Assembly (NCBI GenBank): GCA_028708845.1
Contig: JAQVXZ010000001.1
Span: forward strand, 179,608 to 243,607
Source of the DNA: Bacteroidales bacterium
Lineage (GTDB): Bacteria; Bacteroidota; Bacteroidia; Bacteroidales; P3
Length of the DNA: 64,000 nucleotides
Direction: 5' to 3'
Below, one piece after another: positions 28,696 to 36,135 of the stretch. Within the stretch, counting starts at the first letter, position 1. Each line of letters begins with the position of its first letter. A program made the translations under genes and the position numbers. The notes under the pieces were generated by a model, which was not told the DNA's origin, did not search any database, and saw only the letters and a list, made by a program, of their open reading frames with translations.

Positions 28696-30005
28696 GAACT
28701 CAAGTTTCAATATTTTGGTTTAGAAGGGATTTAAGAATAGAGGATAATCATGGATTCTATAAGGCTTTGGTATCAGGGAATAAGGTATTACCAATATTTA
28801 TTTTCGATACTAATATATTAAAGCAGTTCTCTGATAAAAAAGATATTAGGGTTGATTTTATCATACAAGCTCTTGAAACAATCAATAAAGAATTAAGAGA
28901 AAAGGTTGGCTCATCAATTGAGTTCTTCTATGGGAATCCATTAGATATATTTAAGGACTTAGCGTCTAAATACAATATTCAATCTCTTTATCTTAATGAA
29001 GATTACGAGCCTTACGCTATTAAAAGAGACAAGGAGATTAAGGCGTTTTTAGAAGAAAAGGATATTGAGGTTTATTCATTTAAAGATAATGTTATCTTCC
29101 ATAAGGATGATATTCTGAAAAAGGATGGTAAGCCTTATACTATTTATACTCCTTATTCAAAAGTTTGGTTATCTAAATTCAATGAGATTGATATTGAAAC
29201 ATACCCTTCAGAAGAACATCTAAATAATTTATTAGTCCACTCTCCTGATAATTTTGATATAACAAGGCTTGGTTTCCTTAAAACTGATTTTCTTTATAGC
29301 CATCCAATAATTAATGAAGATATAATTGAAAACTACGAAGAAACACGTGATAAACCTTATCTTGAAAATGGAATTACAAGGCTTGGTGCTCATCTAAGAT
29401 TTGGAACTTTAAGCATTAGAAAGCTTGTTCAAATATCACATAACCTTAGCGAAGTATATCTTAAAGAGTTAATTTGGAGAGAGTTTTTTATGCAAATTCT
29501 TTATCACTTCCCTTATGTTGAACATTCTAGCTTTAAGACAAAATATAATAGGATAAGATGGGAAAATGATGAAACACTATTCCAAAAATGGTGTGAGGGG
29601 AAGACAGGTTATCCAATTGTAGATGCAGGAATGAGGGAGTTGAATACCACAGGATTTATGCATAATAGGGTTAGAATGATTGCAGGAAGTTTCTTGACAA
29701 AAGACTTGTTAATAGATTGGCGATGGGGTGAATTATACTTTGCAAATAAGTTATTAGACTACGACCTTTCTGCAAATAATGGTAATTGGCAGTGGGTCGC
29801 TGGTTGCGGCTGTGATTCCTCTCCTTATTTTAGAATATTTAACCCAATAACTCAGCAGCAGAAATTCGATCCTCAGCTGATATATGTAAAGAAATGGGTT
29901 AAAGAATTTGGAACAAAAGATTATCCTCAGCCAATTATCGAACATTCATTTGCAAGAAACAGGACATTAGCACGATTTAAAAAAGACTTAGAAGATGAAT
30001 TTTAG
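28692..30005 (+). CDS. phrB: Deoxyribodipyrimidine photolyase
   Basis: Uses blue light and FADH- to split cyclobutane pyrimidine dimers. The 437 residues contain the N-terminal Rossmann antenna domain (IFWFRRDLRIEDN at 6-18) and the C-terminal FAD-binding helical domain, with GKTGYPIVDAGMREL, HNRVRMI and NNGNWQWVAGCG. These are class I CPD photolyase hallmarks; a cryptochrome function is less likely. It is embedded in the carotenoid operon, overlapping the gene before by 4 bases and the TPR gene after by 11, so repair and pigment would be expressed together. Confidence 0.93.
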   Translation: MRTQVSIFWFRRDLRIEDNHGFYKALVSGNKVLPIFIFDTNILKQFSDKKDIRVDFIIQALETINKELREKVGSSIEFFYGNPLDIFKDLASKYNIQSLYLNEDYEPYAIKRDKEIKAFLEEKDIEVYSFKDNVIFHKDDILKKDGKPYTIYTPYSKVWLSKFNEIDIETYPSEEHLNNLLVHSPDNFDITRLGFLKTDFLYSHPIINEDIIENYEETRDKPYLENGITRLGAHLRFGTLSIRKLVQISHNLSEVYLKELIWREFFMQILYHFPYVEHSSFKTKYNRIRWENDETLFQKWCEGKTGYPIVDAGMRELNTTGFMHNRVRMIAGSFLTKDLLIDWRWGELYFANKLLDYDLSANNGNWQWVAGCGCDSSPYFRIFNPITQQQKFDPQLIYVKKWVKEFGTKDYPQPIIEHSFARNRTLARFKKDLEDEF

Positions 30006-30741
30006 ACTATATATACAATTATTAATTATAGGTATTCTTATTTCTTTCTCATTATCAAGCTATGCAGATAATGAAAAGACAATAATATATAATGCCTATA
30101 TAAGTAATGATATGGGTGTTTGGAAGAAAACCATTGATAATATGAATGCTCAGAAAAACAAAACCATTGAAAGGGAATTTGAGCTATTGAATTATGAATA
30201 TGGTTATATTGGATGGTGTGTTGGGATGAAGAAGAAAGAGGAAGCAAGTATCTATATCACAAGAGGAGATAATAGAATAAATAAGCTAAAGAAGAACAAA
30301 GAAAACCTTGGCTTAGTTCATGCTTATAAGGCTGCTTTCTATGGATTTCAAATAGGGATGAATAAAGTTAAAGCGCCATTTTTAGGGCCCAAAAGCATAG
30401 AAGAGGCAAAGAAGGCAATAGAATTAGATAAGAATAACTATTTTGGATATATGCAATATGGCAATATTGAATATTATATGCCTGCAATATTCGGAGGTTC
30501 AAAGGAAAAGTCCTTAGAGTATTATCTAAAATCTAAAAAGATTATGGATTCTAAAAACCTTAAACAAGATTGGATTTATCTAAACTTAGTAGTTCTGATT
30601 GCGCAAACATATCAAGAGTTAAATGATTGGAATAATGCAAATTCTTATTATAAATTAGCATTAAAATTAGCCCCAGACTTCAAATGGGTAAGTAAAGATT
30701 TATATCCTAAATTCCTTAAAACAAAAAAACAAAATGAGTAA
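29995..30741 (+). CDS. Secreted TPR-like protein of the carotenoid operon
   Basis: A 248-residue protein with an N-terminal signal peptide (about 1-24, ending LSSYADN), so probably periplasmic. Residues 100-245 contain helix-turn-helix repeats compatible with two or three tetratricopeptide units (KSIEEAKKAIELDKNNYFGYMQ-like and NDWNNANSYYKLALKLAPD). No catalytic motif is seen. It lies between the photolyase and crtI genes, overlapping each by 8-11 bases, which places it firmly in the operon. A structural or transport role in pigment handling is a guess from position only. Confidence 0.7.
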   Translation: MNFRLYIQLLIIGILISFSLSSYADNEKTIIYNAYISNDMGVWKKTIDNMNAQKNKTIEREFELLNYEYGYIGWCVGMKKKEEASIYITRGDNRINKLKKNKENLGLVHAYKAAFYGFQIGMNKVKAPFLGPKSIEEAKKAIELDKNNYFGYMQYGNIEYYMPAIFGGSKEKSLEYYLKSKKIMDSKNLKQDWIYLNLVVLIAQTYQELNDWNNANSYYKLALKLAPDFKWVSKDLYPKFLKTKKQNE

Positions 30742-32209
30742 AAAGATTATTATTGTAGGAGCTGGACTTGGCGGATTGGCAAGTGGATTACTTTTGTCAA
30801 AACAAGGCTATAAGGTAGAGTTTGTTGAGAAAAACAATCAAGCAGGAGGACGGTTAAACCAAATCAAAAAAGATGGATTTACCTTCGATACAGGCCCAAG
30901 TTTCTTTAGTATGTCATTTGTTTTTAAAGACTTCATGGATAAATGTGGGGTTGAACTACCGTTTAAGTTTGTAGAACTCGACCCTCTTTATAGTGTTAAT
31001 TTTTCTGGAGACGATAAAACATATCATCTATATAAGGATATCAAAAAGCTTAGTGAGCAATTCATGGATGTTGAGCCAGACTTTGAAGAAAAGATGGAGA
31101 AGTATTTGAAAAAGAGCAAGAGGCTATTTGATGATACTTTCGATATAGTAATTAGAAATAACTTCGATAATAATTTTGATTACGCAAAAAAACTAATGGG
31201 TGTTAATCCTGTGCATGTTCCTCAGCTATTTAATACATTTTTCAATCATGTTAAATCTCATTTCTCATCTAAAGAAGCAAGATCGATTATTTCTCTAGTA
31301 GCCTTCTTCCTTGGCAGGACGCCTTTCGACACAATGGCAATTTATAGCTTACTTTCACATACTGAGTTCCGTCATGATGGTTATTATAATGTAGAGGGAG
31401 GGATGTATAATATAATTAATGGTCTTGTTAGTGAACTTGAAAAAGCTGGAGCTGTATTCAACTATGATAGTGAAGTAATTAAGGTTGAAAAAGAAGGAGA
31501 AAAAATAACTAAGGTTATAGATAAGAATGGCAAAGCTTATGATGGAGATGTTTTCTTAATCAATTCGGATGCTGCCTTATTTAGAGGAGAAGTTCTTCAT
31601 AGAGAGAAGTTTTCGGAGGCTAAGCTTGAGAAAATGCAGTGGACAATGGGCTACCTTACTTTCTATATAGGAATAAAAGGAAAGTTAGATAAACTAAATC
31701 TTCATAACTATTTTCTTGGCTCAAACTTTGAAGAATATGGTAAGAATGTTATGCATAAACCTGACGCTCTTGAAAAACCATACTACTATGTTAATAATGT
31801 GTCTAAATATAATCCAGACTGTGCTCCAGAGGGTTGCGAAAGTTTATTCTTTGTTTGTCCTGTTCCTAACCTTCAATATAAGAAAGATTGGAGTGATAAA
31901 GACGACATAGTAAATAGCATAATAAAGGATTTCTCCCAAAGAATTGGAGTAGATATTACGCCAAATATTATAACCAAAACTATTTATACCCCATATGATT
32001 GGGAAGAACAGTTCAACCTATTTAGAGGTAGTGGCTTGGGACTTTCACATCAGTTCACACAAATTGGAGCATTAAGACCAAAGAACTTCGATGAAGAATT
32101 TAAAAACCTATTCTATGTTGGTGCCTCAACCCTTCCAGGTGCAGGTCTTCCTATGGCTGTAATCTCTGCAGAACTTGCAACAGAAAGGATCCTTAAGGCA
32201 TTAATATAA
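30734..32209 (+). CDS. crtI: Phytoene desaturase
   Basis: An FAD-dependent enzyme that introduces double bonds into phytoene to give neurosporene or lycopene. The 491-residue protein begins with the dinucleotide fold GAGLGGLASG (8-17) and the family's GGRLNQIKKDGFTFDTGPSFF region. The C-terminal carotenoid oxidoreductase motif is seen as GASTLPGAGLPMAVISA. No lycopene cyclase gene lies in the operon, so an acyclic end product is likely. Related ketolases and oxidases (CrtO, CrtD) share the fold; the pairing with crtB favours CrtI. It ends the operon and converges on a GNAT gene 16 bases away. Confidence 0.9.
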   Translation: MSKKIIIVGAGLGGLASGLLLSKQGYKVEFVEKNNQAGGRLNQIKKDGFTFDTGPSFFSMSFVFKDFMDKCGVELPFKFVELDPLYSVNFSGDDKTYHLYKDIKKLSEQFMDVEPDFEEKMEKYLKKSKRLFDDTFDIVIRNNFDNNFDYAKKLMGVNPVHVPQLFNTFFNHVKSHFSSKEARSIISLVAFFLGRTPFDTMAIYSLLSHTEFRHDGYYNVEGGMYNIINGLVSELEKAGAVFNYDSEVIKVEKEGEKITKVIDKNGKAYDGDVFLINSDAALFRGEVLHREKFSEAKLEKMQWTMGYLTFYIGIKGKLDKLNLHNYFLGSNFEEYGKNVMHKPDALEKPYYYVNNVSKYNPDCAPEGCESLFFVCPVPNLQYKKDWSDKDDIVNSIIKDFSQRIGVDITPNIITKTIYTPYDWEEQFNLFRGSGLGLSHQFTQIGALRPKNFDEEFKNLFYVGASTLPGAGLPMAVISAELATERILKALI

Positions 32210-32225
32210 AACTCTATCTTAATTA

Positions 32226-32513
32226 TTAGATCTGAAAGAGTACATCTTTATAAAGCTCTTTATCTCTCATAGCTTTAACAACGTAAGGGCAAATAGGAAT
32301 AATCTTATATTCGTTTTCCCTTGCGTAAGCTATGGCATGGTCAAGAAGCATTTTTGCATAACCCATACCTGCATATTCTTTATCAACCTCTGTATGAGGC
32401 ATTCTCATTCTATTACCAGTAAGTTGATAATCAATCTTCCCAGCTTGTTTATCACCTAGCATTAATACAAAAGAACCTGCTTCTTCATCATGCACTATCT
32501 TTAATTCATTCAT
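32226..32513 (-). CDS. GNAT-like N-acetyltransferase, YjdJ type
   Basis: A small 95-residue acetyltransferase-fold protein. The acetyl-CoA binding stretch EVDKEYAGMGYAKMLLDHAI (about 42-61) and the preceding beta strands MRMPHTEV match the short YjdJ/Gtn-type GNAT domain. Substrates of this subgroup are unknown. It starts 14 bases after the pirin stop, so the two are probably cotranscribed. It is complete despite its size, since this subfamily is normally 90-100 residues. Confidence 0.8.
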   Translation of the reverse strand: MNELKIVHDEEAGSFVLMLGDKQAGKIDYQLTGNRMRMPHTEVDKEYAGMGYAKMLLDHAIAYARENEYKIIPICPYVVKAMRDKELYKDVLFQI

Positions 32514-32527
32514 ATTGCCTCCTATTT

Positions 32528-33562
32528 TTAATATTTAATCTCTTCTTTCCCATCAATATAACGGGCAAAACGACCAGTATTTATATCATTAACAGGATCT
32601 GGTCTATCCCATTTCCAACCTCCAAATTGAGTTTGTCTAAAATCTTTAATAGCATTATAGATTTCCTCTTCACTATTCATAACAAAAGGTCCTTGTTGAA
32701 CTACTGGCTCATCAATTCTTTCACCCTCAAGGAGTAGAATATAAGAAGTCTTATCCATATTTTGAATCTCAAATTCCTTTTCAGCATCTAATCTAATTCG
32801 ATTTGAAGATGAAATATCAGTATCTCCTATCATTATCATCCCCTCTCCCTTATAATAATAGAGATTCCTCGACATAGTCTTAGTCCCCTTTTCTATCTTT
32901 ATCTTTGAATTAGGCTCCATCTTAATAATCACAATGCCAACTCTATTTCTTTCATCATTTGCCCAAGAATTTGGCGTCGGTTCTAAAGCTTTTCTTCCCA
33001 AAAAACTCCCTGCAATCAATCTTATATTTGCCCTATTATTATTCTCGTCTTCTAAATCAAAAATAGGAATATCCTCTCTCCAAAGCATTTTATAGTTAGG
33101 CTCAACAAATTTATCTTTCTTAGGCAAATTCAACCATACTTGAAAGAGCTCCAAAGGATTTTCCTTATCTTGATTAATAAGAGGGAACATTTCGCAGTGC
33201 TGACAACCCTTTCCTGTTGTAAGCCATTGAACATCACCATCAGCATAACGACCATAAGCCCCCTTAGAATCGAAGTGATCAACCACACCTTCAAGAACAA
33301 TAGTTACAGTTTCAAAACCCCTATGCGGATGTTCAGGAAAACCAGGCACAATATCGCCATGATACATACTAAAACCATCCTTACCAGAGAAATCACTACC
33401 AATATTCCTACCCTCAAGCGAAACCTTAGGACCCATATTCATATTGCCAATAGGGAAAGCATCCTTATGATGAGCACAAAAAATAAAAGGATCTTCCATA
33501 GTCCAATGAAAGCCAATATTACTAATTCCCAAAATCACATTATCACTATTATTTCTTTCCAT
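32528..33562 (-). CDS. Pirin-family cupin protein
   Basis: A two-cupin protein of 344 residues. The N-terminal pirin signature contains the metal-binding HPHRGFETV (about 79-87) and the later GKGCQHCEMFP (about 115-126), giving the usual three His and one Glu. Pirins have been reported as quercetin dioxygenases or regulators, so a precise role cannot be read. It is longer than typical 230-300-residue pirins because of a C-terminal extension that ends with tryptophan-rich QFGGWKWDRPDP. It is the first gene of a two-gene unit with the GNAT protein. No clear promoter box is seen. Confidence 0.85.
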   Translation of the reverse strand: MERNNSDNVILGISNIGFHWTMEDPFIFCAHHKDAFPIGNMNMGPKVSLEGRNIGSDFSGKDGFSMYHGDIVPGFPEHPHRGFETVTIVLEGVVDHFDSKGAYGRYADGDVQWLTTGKGCQHCEMFPLINQDKENPLELFQVWLNLPKKDKFVEPNYKMLWREDIPIFDLEDENNNRANIRLIAGSFLGRKALEPTPNSWANDERNRVGIVIIKMEPNSKIKIEKGTKTMSRNLYYYKGEGMIMIGDTDISSSNRIRLDAEKEFEIQNMDKTSYILLLEGERIDEPVVQQGPFVMNSEEEIYNAIKDFRQTQFGGWKWDRPDPVNDINTGRFARYIDGKEEIKY

Positions 33563-33722
33563 AACCCTATATAAATTATTATAGATTACTTTCTTAAACC
33601 TATATATAAATACGCCAAAACCCCAATAATATTATAAATCACCCCATATAATTTCTAATAAACCCAAGACAAATACCCTATAAAATGACTCAAAGAAACA
33701 AAAAATTAAAACGCCATAATAA

Positions 33723-33764
33723 TTTTCTAAATCAAAGAAAGGATTTCCTCAATCTTCGTTTCAT
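33723..33764. repeat. Two degenerate 21-base units
   Basis: Units starting at 33723 and 33744 match at about half their positions. The segment AAATCAAAGAAAGGATTTCC is a reverse-complement relative of the 43474-43557 array and of 19757-19797. Confidence 0.45.
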
Positions 33765-33767
33765 TTT

Positions 33768-33851
33768 AGTAACCTGCCACCTTACTATGAGTAACCCGCC
33801 ACCTTACTCGAGTAACCTGCCACCTTACTATAAGTAACCTGCCACCTTACT
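33768..33851. repeat. Four units of AGTAACCTGCCACCTTACT, period 21-22
   Basis: A 19-base core at 33768, 33790, 33811 and 33833 (the second has one C for T). It is the reverse complement of the core at 19811-19892, in the same copy number and at almost the same spacings (22, 21, 22). Confidence 0.92.
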
Positions 33852-33859
33852 CAAATAAT

Positions 33860-33901
33860 CCTTTGATTCACTAAACTAAACCTTTGATTCACAATAATAT
33901 T
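33860..33901. repeat. Two 21-base units, CCTTTGATTCAC type
   Basis: CCTTTGATTCAC at 33860 and at 33881, exactly 21 bases apart, following directly on the four-copy array as the AATTAAAGCTT pair does at 19894. Confidence 0.75.
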
Positions 33902-34031
33902 CCTTAGTTTTACAATTCCCTTAATTCATCACATCAAATTCCTTACTAATCCAAGCCTAAAAAACAACAACTAATCCCCTTTATTCTAAACTTTTATCTT
34001 AAACATAGCGATCTATTCCAAAACAATTTCC

Positions 34032-34039
34032 TATCTTTG
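34032..34039 (+). promoter_or_regulatory. Possible promoter -7 box upstream of the small membrane protein gene
   Basis: TATCTTTG, 145 bases before the ATG at 34184. No TTTG at the right distance. If used, the leader would contain a palindromic repeat element. Confidence 0.35.
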
Positions 34040-34063
34040 GATCTTGAAAGATAAATGCAATAC

Positions 34064-34093
34064 AACGATAAGAACAAATCCAGCAGGACGGAG
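34064..34093. repeat. Degenerate palindrome-family segment
   Basis: AACGATAAGAACAAATCC followed by AGCAGGACGGAG. It is a close relative of the segment at 34604-34631 and, in reverse complement, of 59365-59393, so it belongs to the palindromic repeat family. Confidence 0.65.
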
Positions 34094-34183
34094 AACAGAT
34101 ATATTGAATGGAGGAATAAATTTAAAAGTAGATGGAATCATCAGAGGAGCTAATCATCTTAACGATAAAATAAATAAATAATT

Positions 34184-34414
34184 ATGAGTATAAAATTTAT
34201 TATTATAGGAGTTGTAACTCTTATTATAGGAATTCTTTTTTTTATTTGGGATAGGAAAAATCCATTATTTAATGAAGATGAAGATGATGGAAGCATCGAG
34301 AGTGGAGCATCTCAATGGGCGAATAAACAAAGAGATCAAAAAGGTTATATTGGTATTGTAGTACTAATCATTGTGGGAATAATATTAATTTATAAAGGAA
34401 TAATGGGAGGATAG
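34184..34414 (+). CDS. Small two-helix membrane protein
   Basis: A 76-residue protein with hydrophobic segments at about 3-22 and 57-73, joined by an acidic, polar loop (FNEDEDDGSIESGASQWANKQRD). The loop would face one side of the membrane with both termini on the other. I do not recognise the family. The regular helix-loop-helix design, ATG start and normal composition favour a real gene. It lies alone between two repeat-rich stretches. Confidence 0.55.
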   Translation: MSIKFIIIGVVTLIIGILFFIWDRKNPLFNEDEDDGSIESGASQWANKQRDQKGYIGIVVLIIVGIILIYKGIMGG

Positions 34415-34425
34415 AAAATCAAATT

Positions 34426-34567
34426 CCGTCGAGGTGGATTTCTTTCCTTGCAAACGGTAAACCGATAAGCACTTCACCTCATCATTACTATAAGGATTTG
34501 TAATCCGTAATATAAATAAAGACAAGATAATACAAGGAAATATGAATAAGCATCGGATTGAAAATCC
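34426..34567. repeat. Palindromic repeat cluster, left of the gene fragment
   Basis: GAGGTG at 34431 pairs with CACCTC at 34475 around a centre containing CGGTAAACCGATAAGC. GGATTTGTAATCC lies at 34494-34506 and GGATTGAAAATCC at 34555-34567. The CGGTAAACCG core recurs at about 34907 and 59415. Confidence 0.75.
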
Positions 34568-34580
34568 TAATATTAATAAC

Positions 34581-34663
34581 GAACTGGATTACAAATCCAG
34601 TTCAACGATAAGGACAAATCCCGCACGACGGAGAAATGTGGGATTACAAATCCCGCACGACGG
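34581..34663. repeat. Two perfect palindromes with shared flank
   Basis: GAACTGGATT-ACA-AATCCAGTTC (34581-34603), then CCCGCACGACGG (34620-34631), then GTGGGATT-ACA-AATCCCGCAC plus GACGG (34638-34663). The inner GATT-ACA-AATC is constant while the arm tips differ and remain paired. Confidence 0.85.
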
Positions 34664-34857
34664 AGGATTATTATTGTGATGAAGATTTTCAAAAGCGCTC
34701 AGAATCGAAGAAAGAATATGAAGAAATAAGGGCACACTATTTAAATAATTATCCTTTTATTGAAATGTCCCTTCTTGAAATGTATATTTCTACTTATGGT
34801 GAAAATGGTAGATTTATGTGGTTAAACGAATTCAAAAGAAAATGCAAAGAAATATGA
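34636..34857 (+). pseudogene. Short gene fragment fused to a palindromic repeat
   Basis: An open frame of 73 codons. Its first 10-14 codons (MWDYKSRTTED) are a translation of the palindromic repeat, so its ATG comes from the element. The remainder (from about YYCDEDFQKRSESKKEYEE to the end FKRKCKEI) has normal coding character, hydrophilic and helical, and may be the C-terminal remnant of a lost gene into which the repeat moved. I recognise no family. It could be expressed as a microprotein, but a decayed fragment is more likely. Confidence 0.35.
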
Positions 34858-34866
34858 ATAAGCATC

Positions 34867-34942
34867 GGATTGAAAATTCTAATAGTAAAGAAGTGTGTGA
34901 TTGCTTATCGGTTTACCGCTTGCAAAGTAAGAAATCCCACAC
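34867..34942. repeat. Palindromic repeat cluster, right of the gene fragment
   Basis: GGATTGAAAATTC at 34867, then GTGTGTGATTGC at 34893 pairing loosely with GAAATCCCACAC ending at 34942. The centre ATCGGTTTACCG is the reverse complement of the core at 34452. The segment GAATAAGCATCGGATTGAAA occurs in direct orientation on both sides of the gene fragment. Confidence 0.75.
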
Positions 34943-34971
34943 GAGGGATATATACAATATAATTATTTATG

Positions 34972-34979
34972 TATCTTTG
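34972..34979 (+). promoter_or_regulatory. Orphan promoter -7 box
   Basis: TATCTTTG with no TTTG at 19 bases. Downstream on this strand is no known gene, only the repeat-containing 50-codon frame, so it may drive a small RNA or microprotein. Confidence 0.35.
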
Positions 34980-35074
34980 CTCTTAGCATAATAGTATTAT
35001 AGAATTGTCTGATTGATAATAATTATTGCAATAATTAAGACTAAGATAAGCTCAGAGTATTAGTTAAGCAAGTA

Positions 35075-35227
35075 ATGGTGGATACGAAAGCAAGTAATTT
35101 TGAATTTCTAGCAAGAGTTGGTGAATTATTACTTGATAAGGGTGAAGGTGTAATGCCATTCCAGAGCGACAGAATGGCATTACACAGAAGCAGAATGGCA
35201 TTCTGTGACTGTAGAATGGCATTATAG
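35075..35227 (+). CDS. Putative 50-residue microprotein with heptapeptide repeats
   Basis: ATG to TAG, 50 codons. The first 25 residues (MVDTKASNFEFLARVGELLL and on) are unremarkable. The end is built of seven-residue units around RMAL/RMAF (SDRMALH, RSRMAFC, DCRMAL) because the 21-base DNA repeat is in frame. The frame could be chance, since a 21-base repeat keeps any frame open. The absence of a clear ribosome site is not informative in this phylum. A possible -7 box lies about 95 bases upstream. Confidence 0.25.
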   Translation: MVDTKASNFEFLARVGELLLDKGEGVMPFQSDRMALHRSRMAFCDCRMAL

Positions 35228-35232
35228 GTTCA
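35151..35232. repeat. AGAATGGCATT array, 21-base period, first copy inverted
   Basis: TAATGCCATTC at 35151 is the inverse of GAATGGCATTA. Direct copies of AGAATGGCATT begin at 35171, 35192 and 35213, exactly 21 bases apart. The middle one extends to the palindrome CAGAATG-G-CATTCTG. Confidence 0.85.
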
Positions 35233-35238
35233 TCAACT

Positions 35239-35322
35239 CTTGGTGTAAATTTATCAGGACTTGGTGTAAATTTATTAAGACTTGGTATTAATTTAATAAG
35301 TCTTGATGAGAATTGAGAAAGT
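35239..35322. repeat. CTTGGTGTAAATTTAT array, four 21-base units
   Basis: Units begin at 35239, 35260, 35281 and 35302 (CTTGGTGTAAATTTAT twice, then CTTGGTATTAATTTAA and CTTGATGAGAATT), an exact 21-base period. It follows the previous array at once but is unrelated to it in sequence. Confidence 0.85.
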
Positions 35323-35355
35323 CCTTATAGAAATGTGGATAAACTAAGGGTAAAC

Positions 35356-36135
35356 CTAATAAACGTGTATGCTTGATTGGGCGGAGGGGATATAGTCAAT
35401 TCCTAACCAGGTGATGCAAAGTAGGATTAGGGATATGATTAGTATCCATAATGATATTTTGATATTGATTTTATGTAGGCGAGAATGGATATAGACTAAG
35501 TAGGCGGTTGAGGTAAGGAATGCCCATGTTTCTTTTGGATCCCATGACCAGTAATGTCCCCAGGCTTCTTTTGCCCATAAACAGCCCATAAGTAATCCAA
35601 GGGCAAGAAAGCCAAAACCGATATAGACTAAGTTGTCGATTAGGTTTTCTAATTTTATATCTTGTTTCTTGTTTTCTATCTTTATTAGTAGGATTATGCC
35701 AGCTATTGTTGCTGCTCCTAACATTGAATATGATATAATATAAGCAGTTACGTGAGGAATAAACCAAAGACTTTGTAGGGCTGGCATTAGGGTTTGGGAA
35801 TGGATTTCTGGTTTTACGAGGTTGATAATTAGAAATACTATTCCTACTATGGAGGTATAGATAATTAGCCAAGGGTATTTCCATATCTTATAGGTTATAT
35901 AGCCGACAAGGGTTATGAAAAATGAATACCAGAGTCTTGTTTCTCCTATTGTTCTGAATGGTGGGCGTTTTAGGTTTTGCCAAAATAGGATGATGAATGT
36001 TAGGAGTATTGCTATGCCTAAGAGGAAGAGTATATTAGATATCTTCTTGTATTTTTGTTTATATATAAGGATGGATGCTAGTGTCCAGCATATTATTGAG
36101 CCTATTGCAAAGAAAATAAAGTTTGTCCAGGTCAT
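35356..36135 (-). CDS. ccsA: Cytochrome c biogenesis protein CcsA
   Basis: Inner-membrane haem handling protein of the system II cytochrome c synthetase, partner of ResB/CcsB. The 259 residues carry about eight membrane helices and the tryptophan-rich haem-binding WWD-type motif as WGHYWSWDPKETWA (192-205). Conserved histidines H128 and H221 could ligate haem. Its ATG overlaps the resB stop by 4 bases, so the pair is translationally coupled. It follows nrfHA, the multihaem enzyme whose nine haems per NrfHA unit need this machinery. Attachment to the CXXCK site normally needs a special partner, and this dedicated pair may serve that. Confidence 0.92.
   Translation of the reverse strand: MTWTNFIFFAIGSIICWTLASILIYKQKYKKISNILFLLGIAILLTFIILFWQNLKRPPFRTIGETRLWYSFFITLVGYITYKIWKYPWLIIYTSIVGIVFLIINLVKPEIHSQTLMPALQSLWFIPHVTAYIISYSMLGAATIAGIILLIKIENKKQDIKLENLIDNLVYIGFGFLALGLLMGCLWAKEAWGHYWSWDPKETWAFLTSTAYLVYIHSRLHKINIKISLWILIISLILLCITWLGIDYIPSAQSSIHVY

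Larger units (their letters stand above)
33563..34183. other. Intergenic stretch with three adjacent repeat blocks
   Basis: 621 bases without a credible gene. It holds blocks at 33723-33764, 33768-33851 and 33860-33901, a -7 box at 34032 and a degenerate palindromic element at 34064. The first 150 bases are plain AT-rich sequence. Confidence 0.7.
34943..35355. other. Intergenic stretch downstream of ccsA
   Basis: About 410 bases with no recognised gene. It contains an orphan -7 box (34972), a 50-codon open frame made partly of repeats (35075-35227) and two 21-base arrays (35151-35232 and 35239-35322). Confidence 0.7.

Noticed and set aside
19811..33851. Terminal inverted repeats of a large composite transposon around the carotenoid operon
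   Set aside because: No transposase or target duplication is seen, and the enclosed genes include housekeeping uvrA and a tRNA. The inverted arrays are reported as repeats only.
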